64,000 nucleotides of DNA from contig CP073692.1 in NCBI GenBank assembly GCA_018228665.1, positions 1,810,046 to 1,874,045 of the forward strand, in the 5' to 3' direction. The stretch is from Faecalicatena sp. Marseille-Q4148 (GTDB lineage Bacteria > Bacillota > Clostridia > Lachnospirales > Lachnospiraceae). Shown piece by piece: positions 41,330-49,877 of the stretch (its first letter is position 1; each line of letters starts with the position of its first letter). The notes under the pieces are model-generated. The model ran no database searches and had not been told where the DNA came from. It saw nothing but the letters and a program-made list of their open reading frames with translations. Position numbers and translations under genes: made by a program.

Positions 41330-42168
41330 AATTGTATATCCTCCTTCTTTTTCATTGCCGTACCGGGAGCGGTTGGCGTTTTTTCCTGAGTTTTTGCCAC
41401 AGAGAGCTTCCCCAGGACGGAAGGCTTCTCCCGGTTTTTGGGTGTAAAAATACCGCCCTCCGAAACCTCGGCGGCGGCATGTTCCGTTTTGGCCTGTTCC
41501 AGTCCTTCAACCGTATAGCCAGGTAAAAGAGTGCCGTGAACCATAAAATGGTGCTCATATTCTTTCGGGATCGGCGGGGAAATTTCCGTGAATAAATGGG
41601 AATAGGCTTTCTTTCGCCCGTCCAGATATTTTATGGCTGCGTTCTTATCTGTATATCGTTTCTGGTTTTGTCCGGCAATCTTTGCTCCATATCCCTGCTT
41701 CGGGGAATGAATACGGACTTCCCATGTCACATACCAGGCAATCGGAACACTCTGTTTGGTTTCCCGGTCATATTTCGTATCTTCCCAAATACTGCAGGTC
41801 ATCTGATAGACCCGGTTGCTGATTTTCTGATCTGCCCTCCAGTTATCGGTGTCTTTCCACTGGTTGCCTGTATGTTCGATCTCCGGTGTACGAAGATATT
41901 CCAAAGCCCGGTTGATCGTCTGTGTTGCCGCTGCCTGCTGTTCCCACTGTTTTGCGGCAGCCACCACGATTTCATAGGCTTTCTGCTCCCCGTCGATACT
42001 TCCCTGGCGCATGGCTTCCAGGCTATCTGTTCCCATTGTGATCAGTGTAGAAATATCCACATTTTCACAAACTACGCTGTGCTCAATTTTAAGCTCTGAT
42101 CCCGGCGTCAAGTGGTCGCCATACCGGTAGGCATGGTAATCCCTGTTTTCTTCCAAAATGCTGTTCAC
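41326..42168 (-). CDS. Conserved ICE protein with shared tail motif
   Basis: A 280-residue soluble protein. The first 230 residues are two small domains (ENRDYHAYRYGDHLTPGSEL; QMTCSIWEDTKYDRETKQSV ... WYVTWEVRIHSPKQG), followed by a disordered tail with REKPSVLGKLSVAKTQEK (DNA 41404-41427). Ends -EDIQL. This is the multidomain-plus-tail layout seen in polyvalent accessory proteins of conjugative elements. I do not recognise the domains. Confidence 0.6.
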   Translation of the reverse strand: MNSILEENRDYHAYRYGDHLTPGSELKIEHSVVCENVDISTLITMGTDSLEAMRQGSIDGEQKAYEIVVAAAKQWEQQAAATQTINRALEYLRTPEIEHTGNQWKDTDNWRADQKISNRVYQMTCSIWEDTKYDRETKQSVPIAWYVTWEVRIHSPKQGYGAKIAGQNQKRYTDKNAAIKYLDGRKKAYSHLFTEISPPIPKEYEHHFMVHGTLLPGYTVEGLEQAKTEHAAAEVSEGGIFTPKNREKPSVLGKLSVAKTQEKTPTAPGTAMKKKEDIQL

Positions 42169-42174
42169 CTCCTG

Positions 42175-44205
42175 CTATATTTCCGGCTCATGGTTTTTTC
42201 TGGAAACCGTCTGTGCCGGTGATTTTTTATCTGCCGGTCTGTTTGCCGCAAGCTGATCCATCACGGAAGGACGGCCGACGCCGAACATGGATAGCTGACC
42301 GTCCGCTGCCTCACGAAGTTCAGAAACAGAGAGGGGAAACGTTACATCGGCATGGGTCAATAGCTGTTCCCGTTTCAAATCCTGAATGATCTCGTCAAAA
42401 ACAGCGTTGATCGCACGGCGTTCTTCCCCCACAGGGAAGGCTTTCAATACCTCCATTTCTCCGTCTTTACCGGAAACCAGGGTAAGGGCACAGTCGGCAT
42501 GGCCTGCCAGATAATCCGATGTGTAGGGCAGTTTGTCCTTGATATAACAGGCAAAGGCTCTGGCTGTCATTTCCACATTGCTGTCCCAATAACCGCCGTC
42601 TTTTTCACATTCTTTTCCCATGCGTACCGAATTACGGTAAAAATCAGTTTCCGTCCGTCCAATCTGCGGAGCTTCCTGCGCCTGCATCCCGGAAAGCATA
42701 CGCTCAAAAATTTCCAGCCGTTCCCGTTCACTTTTGGGAATTACCCGGCCGGTAACATTCTTCTTAAATGCGCTGATCTGTTCCACAGAGCCGGGTTCGC
42801 CGGACAAAAATGCTTCCCGCAAGACTGCGTAGGTTTCCATCTGTTCCTTATTGCCATACCGTTTCAGAGAGGCAAGAACCGAGGAATCCAGCCAGCTTGC
42901 CGCATTTTTCCGGGTGCGTTCTGTTTGTGCTTCCGTGCGCTTTGCTGCCTGTTCCGGTGTTTCCGGTTTATACTTCATGGTGTCAATGAGTTTTTGGAAC
43001 GGCGCATAGAGGCGGGGCTGTTCTGACAGCATCCCTTTTGTGCCCATCTTTGTACCAAGATAATCGTCAAGTCCATGCCACCATTCATGTGCCAGGGAAC
43101 CGGCCCCGTGCATTTTCGTAAGATTGATGACTGTACGCAAAGGTTCATAATGAGCCGCAGCATTGCCGCTGCCTCTTGCACCAAAAGCGATAGCAAGCGT
43201 ACCCTGATAAGCAATATCTTTATCGCTGATCTTAAGGGCTGACGCCAGATCCTTTAGTGCTTCAAATCCCATGTTAAGGGAGGTCTGACGGTCGTTCTGG
43301 TTCATCCAGTTTCCAAACTCGCCGCCGCGGAACCCAAATGTATCAAGATAATGCTGTCCGGTGATCTCCACACCATTCCGGTAATCCGGCCCAGTACGTT
43401 TGACATGGGCGAGCTGGGGAGGGACAAACCGGATCTTTCCGTTTTTGTTCCTGCCTTTGGCAAGTTCCTGCACCCATTTCAGGGCAGCTTCTTTGGTCTC
43501 AAAATTGGTCCGCAGGATCGAATAGCCTTTTGTCACATAGTAGGTACCGGGGTTCCAGTCCTCATTTTTAGAATAGGTATGTTTCCCGTCGTTGAAGTGG
43601 ATCGCATAACCTTTCGGTATTTTCTGCTCTTTGTAAACACAAAACTGTTCCTTTTTTGCTTTCTGAGTAAAGTTGCGCTCAAAATATTCAGCCGAGCGAA
43701 TCAGCATGGTATTGGACAATTTGTTTGTGATCACGGGATTGTCCTGACCCTTTTTCGTTGCCCGGTAGTGGATTCCGCTTCCCCAGCCCCAGCCCTGTAC
43801 TTTTTCTAAATATCCATTGTCAACGAAAAAGCGGTCATAGGCTTTCGCAGCATCCTCCACAGTACGGACATCTGAAAGCACTGTCTGCAATTCCCGGACT
43901 GTTTTTATATATTCCTTTTGTCTCGCGGTCCGTTTTTCCGGGGTGTCATCCGTGCGGTAATACTGAGGGGAAGCGTTTAAGCCGTCCCTCGCTTTTTTGA
44001 TAAAATAGACCACGCCAAGAGGAATCCCTTCCTCCAGCATGACTGCATAGTCCGGCTTTTTCCAGACATTATCCTTTTTCACAAATTTTTCGGCTTCGCG
44101 CTCATTCATGGCTTCCAGATCATCCGCATACAGCCCGCGGTCTTTCCACAGGTCTTTTTTCGCACCGCCGATCTTTTCACCGAAATCTTCATGCACTCCT
44201 GCCAA
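42175..44205 (-). CDS. Large polyvalent protein with zincin-like metallopeptidase domain
   Basis: A 676-residue cytoplasmic protein. A zincin-type HExxH-like motif is visible as LAHEWWHGLDDYLG (about residues 373-386) inside the LPD1-like region that begins RFVPPQLAHVKRTGPDYRNG. A helical region follows, and a further conserved block MTARAFACYIKDKLPYTSDY. The tail GRPSVMDQLAANRPADKK (DNA 42250-42273) carries the shared C-terminal motif. Polyvalent proteins with metallopeptidase domains are thought to enter the recipient with the DNA and counter host defences. The peptidase activity itself is not proven. Confidence 0.75.
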   Translation of the reverse strand: MAGVHEDFGEKIGGAKKDLWKDRGLYADDLEAMNEREAEKFVKKDNVWKKPDYAVMLEEGIPLGVVYFIKKARDGLNASPQYYRTDDTPEKRTARQKEYIKTVRELQTVLSDVRTVEDAAKAYDRFFVDNGYLEKVQGWGWGSGIHYRATKKGQDNPVITNKLSNTMLIRSAEYFERNFTQKAKKEQFCVYKEQKIPKGYAIHFNDGKHTYSKNEDWNPGTYYVTKGYSILRTNFETKEAALKWVQELAKGRNKNGKIRFVPPQLAHVKRTGPDYRNGVEITGQHYLDTFGFRGGEFGNWMNQNDRQTSLNMGFEALKDLASALKISDKDIAYQGTLAIAFGARGSGNAAAHYEPLRTVINLTKMHGAGSLAHEWWHGLDDYLGTKMGTKGMLSEQPRLYAPFQKLIDTMKYKPETPEQAAKRTEAQTERTRKNAASWLDSSVLASLKRYGNKEQMETYAVLREAFLSGEPGSVEQISAFKKNVTGRVIPKSERERLEIFERMLSGMQAQEAPQIGRTETDFYRNSVRMGKECEKDGGYWDSNVEMTARAFACYIKDKLPYTSDYLAGHADCALTLVSGKDGEMEVLKAFPVGEERRAINAVFDEIIQDLKREQLLTHADVTFPLSVSELREAADGQLSMFGVGRPSVMDQLAANRPADKKSPAQTVSRKNHEPEI

Positions 44206-44235
44206 TCTTCATCACCTCCAGTCAGTGTAAAATTC

Positions 44236-45138
44236 TTATCGTTCCGGGGCAGGGCGGCGTTCTTCGTCTTTGTGAAGTTGTGGGAGGTTTCCTGTGAGCC
44301 GGTCGGTTTCCCTGCGGATCAGTTTGTCCAAAGCGCCTAAATCCTTCGGTGCAATGGCAAACTCCCGGTAATTTTCATACCACAAGCCCGTAGAGACTGC
44401 TGCGATGGGCGCAATTTTCTCCGAACCGGCTGGAAGAAGCCGATACACAGGGGCTTCGTCATAAAGAAGCATCTGTTTTGCCGTTCCCTGTGGTATGCGG
44501 TACTTATCCATATCCGGGTTCTGGGCTGCCTCCATATATTGCATATTCAGGCGTTCTTCTAAATCCTGGGGCATATAACGAAATGCCTGATCCATCCACT
44601 GTCTGAACATCGTGGAATAGTGGTACTGCCATTCCGTAACTTGATTCGTGGCATAAGAAAATCCCCAGCTTTTCAGAGCATCTTTTTCGTAAAGCTCCAT
44701 TTCAGTCCATTCTTTCAGGCTGACCGTGGCCGCTGAACCATCTTTGCGTTCGATATTGACGCCGCAAGGATAGAGGATATTTCTTTTTATATCCTGCCGT
44801 AGCGTGTCTAAATCCATCATCAGGACATCCCCGTACAAGTGACCGCCCTCGCTGCGATCCGTATGAAACAGGAAAGCCCTCGCTCCGATGAACTCCGTTG
44901 TTGAGATCATTTGATGAAGGTCCGCCGTAGAACAATAAGCAAACAAGGTGTCGGAAAGCCACATGTGATTTTTCCCCATGATAGCAATGGAATCAGCCCC
45001 GGTATTTGTCACCAGAGAACGCATATTAAATTCGCATTCCCTAAGAAAATCTCCGGCAAAAATATGGAGCTCATACGCAAAGACGGATAAGTCTGTATCA
45101 CGGATCAAATGAATCTGCGGTAGTGGTTCCTGATTCAA
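44236..45138 (-). CDS. Conserved ICE protein (DUF5688-like)
   Basis: A 300-residue soluble protein. The region LIRDTDLSVFAYELHIFAGD ... ADSIAIMGKNHMWLSDTLFA is one domain. A C-terminal domain with APVYRLLPAGSEKIAPIAAV and TGLWYENYREFAIAPKDLGA resembles the end of DUF5688-type proteins common in Lachnospiraceae. It ends -RRPAPER. Function unknown. It sits in the leading block of accessory genes between the zincin protein and the 256-residue helical protein. Confidence 0.55.
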   Translation of the reverse strand: MNQEPLPQIHLIRDTDLSVFAYELHIFAGDFLRECEFNMRSLVTNTGADSIAIMGKNHMWLSDTLFAYCSTADLHQMISTTEFIGARAFLFHTDRSEGGHLYGDVLMMDLDTLRQDIKRNILYPCGVNIERKDGSAATVSLKEWTEMELYEKDALKSWGFSYATNQVTEWQYHYSTMFRQWMDQAFRYMPQDLEERLNMQYMEAAQNPDMDKYRIPQGTAKQMLLYDEAPVYRLLPAGSEKIAPIAAVSTGLWYENYREFAIAPKDLGALDKLIRRETDRLTGNLPQLHKDEERRPAPER

Positions 45139-45169
45139 TCAAATTCCTCCTTTCATGTGAACCTGACAA

Positions 45170-45940
45170 TTACCGGCTTTCCTTATCATGGGAAGGTGCC
45201 GGCTGCTTTTTTGCCGGTTCCGTTTTTGCTACCTGTTCCCGCATTGCTTCCAAAACAGAAGGGCGCCTTTCCGTAGTCTGTTCCAACCGGGCAAGGGTAT
45301 TAAGTGCCCACTCCGCATTACGGTTAATGGAGGATATAAGGGCGCCCTCCACTTTGAAAGCACCTTTGAACACTCTGGCAATCTTCCCATTTTCTTTTGC
45401 GTCTGTCTCCGCAGGTTTTCCTTGAAGGGTACGGCCCATATTTTTGAAATGCCGCCCCATTTCGTGGTATTCCGTACTGAAAGCATCAATTCTGGCAACA
45501 GCCCTGTTGCTGGCCTGCATACTTTTTTCTGCTGCACTTTGAATGGACTCCAACACCGGTCTGACATGTAAAAACTGTGTGATCCCATTCAAAGCGACAG
45601 TACCGCGTTCCCTGAAATCGGCAAGGATATTCCTGCACCCGTTTATGATCTGGCCTTTGAGTTCGGAAAGACGGTGACGCATAACGGAAATATTCGCCTC
45701 CATAGCTGTATAGCTCTTTTGGAGAGCATCTTTCAGAGAATGGTTCTGTAATCCCTGCATTTCCTGACGCACTGCCTTTAATTCCTCGGTTGCCTCCAAA
45801 AGACGCTGCTCCATCCCGGTCACATGCTCGATCAGCTTGGAAAATTCTTCATATCCCGGTGTGTTGTTGTCTTTTAGGAGAGCAAGCAGTTCTTTGACCT
45901 GCTCATTTTCCGCAATCGGCTGGCTATCTGTCTCCGTCAT
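45170..45940 (-). CDS. Helical ICE protein (DUF6674-like) with shared tail motif
   Basis: A 256-residue mostly coiled-coil protein (MEQRLLEATEELKAVRQEMQ; SAAEKSMQASNRAVARIDAF) with one hydrophobic-poor central domain. The tail ERRPSVLEAMREQVAKTEP (DNA 45242-45265), ending -HDKESR, is one of the best matches to the shared C-terminal motif. It starts three bases after the HTH gene stop region, so they are probably co-translated. Function unknown. Confidence 0.65.
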   Translation of the reverse strand: MTETDSQPIAENEQVKELLALLKDNNTPGYEEFSKLIEHVTGMEQRLLEATEELKAVRQEMQGLQNHSLKDALQKSYTAMEANISVMRHRLSELKGQIINGCRNILADFRERGTVALNGITQFLHVRPVLESIQSAAEKSMQASNRAVARIDAFSTEYHEMGRHFKNMGRTLQGKPAETDAKENGKIARVFKGAFKVEGALISSINRNAEWALNTLARLEQTTERRPSVLEAMREQVAKTEPAKKQPAPSHDKESR

Positions 45941-45943
45941 TCA

Positions 45944-46231
45944 TCAATCCCTCCCATCTGCCGGTAGCGGCCCGCCGGCAATCTTGCCGACAATCTCCGG
46001 ACCGGTTTCATAAATCTGCATGAGGCGTTTTGCTGTGCCGCAGGGCTGTGCAGCTCCGCTGGTCCAAAGACGCACTGTGGATGGGGCAACATTCATCAAA
46101 AGCGCAAAGCCCTTTTCGTTCATGTCCAGCTTTTTCATCAGCGATTTAACCATATCGGGGCTGTAGTCTGGACACCGGGAAGCCTCGGCAATCATCTGCA
46201 AAGCGGTATTTTCAATTTTTTTCATTTTCAA
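45944..46231 (-). CDS. Small HTH protein
   Basis: A 95-residue protein with an XRE-like helix-turn-helix in its middle (LMKKLDMNEKGFALLMNVAP STVRLW, about residues 28-58) and a short tail. The turn spacing matches HigA/MqsA-type DNA-binding domains. It probably regulates the accessory operon, but no cognate toxin is next to it. Confidence 0.75.
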   Translation of the reverse strand: MKMKKIENTALQMIAEASRCPDYSPDMVKSLMKKLDMNEKGFALLMNVAPSTVRLWTSGAAQPCGTAKRLMQIYETGPEIVGKIAGGPLPADGRD

Positions 46232-46257
46232 ATCCTCCTGTTATTTGTTTTCCAGCC

Positions 46258-46482
46258 TTATGCCGGGGCAAAGCTGATCTGGTTGTGTTTCATCCTTTTG
46301 GCAAAGTCCGGCAGCGAATAATTTACCCCGTCAATTTCTGCATGGGTATCATCCAGACGATGGCAAACAGCAAAGTGTCTGTCCCCGTTTCCATAGAACA
46401 GACAAAGTAAACCATTGTCAGGAATGGAAAACAGCGCTTTTCCGGCACTGTCTGTAAAGCAGATCTGTTGAGATCCATTCAT
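46258..46482 (-). CDS. Small hypothetical ICE protein
   Basis: A 74-residue protein. The ATG at 46482 has GGGAGG eight bases upstream; the in-frame extension upstream of it lies inside the primase gene in another frame. The sequence (QQICFTDSAGKALFSIPDNG ... YGNGDRHFAVCHRLDDTHAE) looks like a small beta-rich domain. Unknown function; similar short proteins follow the toprim gene in this ICE class. Confidence 0.6.
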   Translation of the reverse strand: MNGSQQICFTDSAGKALFSIPDNGLLCLFYGNGDRHFAVCHRLDDTHAEIDGVNYSLPDFAKRMKHNQISFAPA

Positions 46483-46495
46483 GTTGAAATCCTCC

Positions 46496-47476
46496 CTAAA
46501 TTGAAACAGCCGCCTCTTTTGGGCGGCGTTGGTGCTGGCTGGTTTGCAGTTGTTCCCGAACCTGCAGCAATTTCTCATTGTAATCTTTTCCCATCCGGGG
46601 AGGGTTGACACTTACCCGGATATGACGGAAACGTTTATCCTCGTGGAGCATGGTCTTGATTTTCCGAGCATTGACAAATCCGGCAAGGTCGCGGTCCATA
46701 TAAAGGGTAACACGCCGGATCTCCGGGTGGCGTTCCAGGAAAGAAGTCAGCGCCACATGGGAAGTACCTCCCAAAGACAAGCGATAACCATTCCATTTCC
46801 ATCCCTCCAACTCTTGAAGTGTTGCATGGGAAAGCGCATCAATAGGAGCTTCAAAAACTGCCACATGCCGGCTGCCCGGACTTTGCGGGGGATAACAAAA
46901 GTTATATCCTTTGTCGCTGCCATAGACATCCTTTTTGAGATTGCCGCCGATACTGCGCATACAGGCGAACTTCGCTTTCCCGGAATCATCTTTCCCTACA
47001 AACACACAAACCGGTTCTCCATGATACCGGGCTTCGTAAAAAATCCCGGCTTGTAAACACTGGCGAATGACTTCTGAGCTGATCCCCCGTTTCTGCAAAT
47101 AGGAGACCGCAGCGGTCGCGCAACGTCTGGCCCAGGGGAGAGAGAATGCTTTCTTTTCCGGCTCCTTTGATACCTGTATTTCTGCCGTACTTCGGTAGGC
47201 CGGTTCCTGCCGGATTTCTCCACCTACCAGAGCATGAACCGCATCCACAAGACCATATCCCCGAATCTGGATCAGGTAGTCCAGCGCATTGATACTCCGT
47301 CCACGGCTGTTCCAGTACCAGTACCTTTTCCCGGTCACATATACCAGACTGTCATGCTCCTTATGCCGGAAATTAGGTCCATCCCGTTTCAGCACGCCGG
47401 GTTCATGGAATTGCAGGTAAGTAAACAAGTCAGCTTCCCGCGCTGCCTGAATCTGTTCTTTGGTTACGCCGGGCAT
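46496..47476 (-). CDS. DUF3991/toprim primase-like protein
   Basis: A 326-residue protein for conjugative DNA replication. The N-terminal DUF3991 part has FRHKEHDSLVYVTGKRYWYW and RGRSINALDYLIQIRGYG, typical of CHC2-less primases of mobile elements. The C-terminal toprim has VAVFEAPIDALSHATLQ and VTLYMDRDLAGFVNARKI with the acidic residues in place. It is likely to prime replacement-strand synthesis. It lies just after the replication initiator-like gene. Confidence 0.88.
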   Translation of the reverse strand: MPGVTKEQIQAAREADLFTYLQFHEPGVLKRDGPNFRHKEHDSLVYVTGKRYWYWNSRGRSINALDYLIQIRGYGLVDAVHALVGGEIRQEPAYRSTAEIQVSKEPEKKAFSLPWARRCATAAVSYLQKRGISSEVIRQCLQAGIFYEARYHGEPVCVFVGKDDSGKAKFACMRSIGGNLKKDVYGSDKGYNFCYPPQSPGSRHVAVFEAPIDALSHATLQELEGWKWNGYRLSLGGTSHVALTSFLERHPEIRRVTLYMDRDLAGFVNARKIKTMLHEDKRFRHIRVSVNPPRMGKDYNEKLLQVREQLQTSQHQRRPKEAAVSI

Positions 47477-47523
47477 AGTACCGGCACAGTGTTTCTTTTC
47501 ATTGTGCTTTGCCTCCTTCCTGT

Positions 47524-47556
47524 GATGAAATGAAAAAAGACACCCAAAGGTGTCTA
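47524..47556 (-). terminator. Terminator after the replication initiator-like gene
   Basis: On the minus strand GACACC-TTT-GGGTGTC is followed by TTTTTTC, beginning at the stop codon (TAGACACC). It would attenuate read-through into the primase and accessory genes. Confidence 0.8.
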
Positions 47557-48426
47557 ACAGCCGTACAGGTCGTGATTGACCTCGGCACGGTAATAGCTGT
47601 CCATTGTAGCCGGGGCATTATACAGCGCCGCCAACAGGTAGGCTTTGATGTTTCCAACCTTCGTCGTGTTCTTGTCGATACAGTCAAAGACATACTCTAA
47701 GTGACCGGAATTGATCTTCAGGAACCGGCTCTTGACGATCTCCCTCGGAAAATCATCTCCGGCAATGCGAATGTAAGGGCGTTTAGACAAAATCACTTCA
47801 AGCATAAGTTCAAGGGCTTCGTCCAGACGTTCCCTGCCATACCGTAAGACCAGTAAGTCATATTCGATATTTTCTTTGATGATTTCACGATAGGCTTCTA
47901 TCAGCTCTATCCGATCCATCCCATCCGTGCGGCTTGCCGCTTCCGGCTCTGCTGGATAGATTGATGGATAAGTTATTGATTTATCTTTTTTTGATTTTTT
48001 TGTTTTTAATGGATTAGTATTTAATTGTGCCGGATTTTCCTGTTCAGGTTCCGCCTGTTTAGGTTTTGCCTGTTCAGGTTTTACCTGTCTTGGATTTTCC
48101 CGTTTAGGTGAAAGCCCTGTGTTTTCGGTACTTACAGGCTGCTCATGGATCGTATATTCAATGTCTCCCAACTGCCCGTTATCATAGCGGAGGCGCTGTC
48201 TGGTGAGATAACCATGCCGCTCCAGTTCCTTCAGGGCAGTAGTGATAGAATCCACACCATCCTTGCAGATATGGGCGAGTCCCTTTGTGGTATAATCCCA
48301 ATCTTCCGGCAGCGACAACATAAGTGATAAAAGCCCCTTTGCCTTTAAGGACAACTCCGTATTGCGCAGATGGTGATTGCTCATTATCGTAAAGTCCTTT
48401 GTTTTCTCTACACGGAATACTGCCAT
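47554..48426 (-). CDS. Replication initiator-like protein (DUF6017 type)
   Basis: A 290-residue protein with an N-terminal winged helix (MAVFRVEKTKDFTIMSNHHL, SLKAKGLLSLMLSLPEDWDY, DSITTALKELERHGYLTRQR) as in RepA_N/DnaD-like initiators. A repetitive linker (PEQAKPKQAEPEQENPAQ) follows, then a DUF6017-like C-terminal domain (YREIIKENIEYDLLVLRYGR ... NIKAYLLAALYNAPATMDSY). It is a candidate for ICE replication or maintenance. It has a clear ribosome site and is second in the leading operon. Confidence 0.82.
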   Translation of the reverse strand: MAVFRVEKTKDFTIMSNHHLRNTELSLKAKGLLSLMLSLPEDWDYTTKGLAHICKDGVDSITTALKELERHGYLTRQRLRYDNGQLGDIEYTIHEQPVSTENTGLSPKRENPRQVKPEQAKPKQAEPEQENPAQLNTNPLKTKKSKKDKSITYPSIYPAEPEAASRTDGMDRIELIEAYREIIKENIEYDLLVLRYGRERLDEALELMLEVILSKRPYIRIAGDDFPREIVKSRFLKINSGHLEYVFDCIDKNTTKVGNIKAYLLAALYNAPATMDSYYRAEVNHDLYGC

Positions 48427-48455
48427 TGTATCGCCTCCTTTCTTCGACTATTCCG

Positions 48456-48977
48456 TTACAAGACATGATCCCTGTGGTCATAATGGAGATGGCCGCCAGA
48501 GACCTTCGCATGGTTTTTCAGTTTCACTTCGCCCCGTTCCTGACTCTCTAAAAATTTCTGATAGCCGGTATCTGTAAGGAACAAGCGCATCTTATCGCCT
48601 TTGTCGCCAACAGGGGAATCGTAAGACAATACATCAAAAACGATCATGTGCCTTACCTCCGGGTCAAAGCGTTCAAGCGCCATGATGTCATGCCCCTTCA
48701 ATTTTTCTGCACCTGATTGCTGTCTGGCCTCGGCGATCTTTTCTCCAATCGTCCGGGCTGGATAGGGCAGACGGTAATTCTTCTGAATATCTTTTACCAA
48801 GTCCATGCACTCTGCATTTGACAGAACACGAAGTTTTGCCATAAGACCTTCTGCCGCCTCCCGCTGCTCGGAATTATTTGAATACCTCACGGTCATATAA
48901 AGTTCATTCAGGATCTTTGTCTGATAATCGCTCTCCACCTGAAAGAGCAGCTTTTTTTCCATTTCGTTTAATTCCAT
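48456..48977 (-). CDS. Conserved ICE protein, first gene of the leading operon
   Basis: A 173-residue helical protein (MELNEMEKKLLFQVESDYQT, GLMAKLRVLSNAECMDLVKD) with a C-terminal GGHLHYDHRDHVL His-rich end. I cannot assign it. AAGGAGA lies about nine bases upstream of the ATG. A possible promoter and a leader terminator lie directly upstream (49009-49076), so it may be the entry point of the main ICE transcript. Confidence 0.6.
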   Translation of the reverse strand: MELNEMEKKLLFQVESDYQTKILNELYMTVRYSNNSEQREAAEGLMAKLRVLSNAECMDLVKDIQKNYRLPYPARTIGEKIAEARQQSGAEKLKGHDIMALERFDPEVRHMIVFDVLSYDSPVGDKGDKMRLFLTDTGYQKFLESQERGEVKLKNHAKVSGGHLHYDHRDHVL

Positions 48978-49008
48978 GGGGATCTCCTTTCTCTTGAAAA
49001 TAGGTATG

Positions 49009-49046
49009 AAAAAAGGGCGCCCACCTATAAAAGTGAAACGCCCTTT
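49009..49046 (-). terminator. Leader terminator before the ICE operon
   Basis: On the minus strand AAAGGGCG and CGCCCTTT enclose a 19-base loop region and are followed by TTTTTTCAT. It either ends the fic transcript or, if the weak promoter-like TTGTAT-16-TATAAG at 49049-49076 is used, acts as an attenuator in the ICE leader. Confidence 0.7.
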
Positions 49047-49092
49047 GGCTTATACACTATTAAATTTTATATACAAAGCAAGTTTGCCGCTG

Positions 49093-49815
49093 TTATGCCA
49101 CATTTTGCTGGTATCTCAATGTTACCTTTCCATCCTGGAACGGATGGATTCGTTCAAACTTCACATGGAAATCCAAAATATCTTCAAAAGTCTTTTCTTC
49201 TTTTCCATTGTACTCTGTCAACAGAACTTTCATTTTATCAGAAACTTCTTCCGGAAGTGCTGTTTCCATTCCGCCAACTTCGTTCGGCAATTTCTTGTAA
49301 TCACCAACAACAAACCAATCTTTTCTGGAATCACTGGTTCCATTCTTCAGAATCAGATGTAGTTCTTTAATAAACTTTTCTGTTAAAGCCGCTTTTGCAT
49401 TATCAATAATCATATCAACGCAACGGAAGTGATTTGCTGCTTCAATCACATCATCTACATTTAGCACTTCGTTTTCTACGCCTATGGTGTTGGTTTCAAA
49501 GATGTATCTGGTCTGGTCATGGGTCAGACGGCTGCCCTCAATATGATTGGAGTTGTATGTTAAATCAATCTGTGTCTTATGGTAAATGCCGCCGGAATAC
49601 TTACTTGCTTTCTGCTCCTGCAGAATATCCAACAAAGTAACTGGCTGCTCTTTCTTTTTGTTTGAGCGCTCCGGTTTTTCTGCATTTTCAGGAATATTCC
49701 AAGTCTTGCCGGTAAGAAATGCACCTGGTACACGTCCCTGTGCACAATAATTTCTGACGCTGCGCTCTGAAACATTCCACTTTTTTGCTATTTCAGTAAC
49801 TGAAAGGTATCGCAT
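49093..49815 (-). pseudogene. HTH-Fic protein, cut within the catalytic motif
   Basis: The ATG at 49815 has GGAGG eight bases upstream. There is an N-terminal MerR-type HTH (MRYLSVTEIAKKWNVSERSV), a linker, and a Fic fold (LTYNSNHIEGSRLTHDQTRY is the inhibitory/start helix region). The Fic core ends in FERIHPFQDGKVTLRYQQNV. Functional Fic proteins continue HPFxDGNGRxxR, so the sequence breaks right after HPFQDG. The catalytic His remains but the ATP-binding Gly-Asn-Gly-Arg is gone, so the enzyme should be inactive. The break marks a recombination junction at the right end of the ICE. DNA binding by the HTH may persist. Confidence 0.85.
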
Positions 49816-49877
49816 CTGCTCTCCTCCGTTATAATTCAAATCAAAATTTACACTTTATTATGATATAGTATATCACA

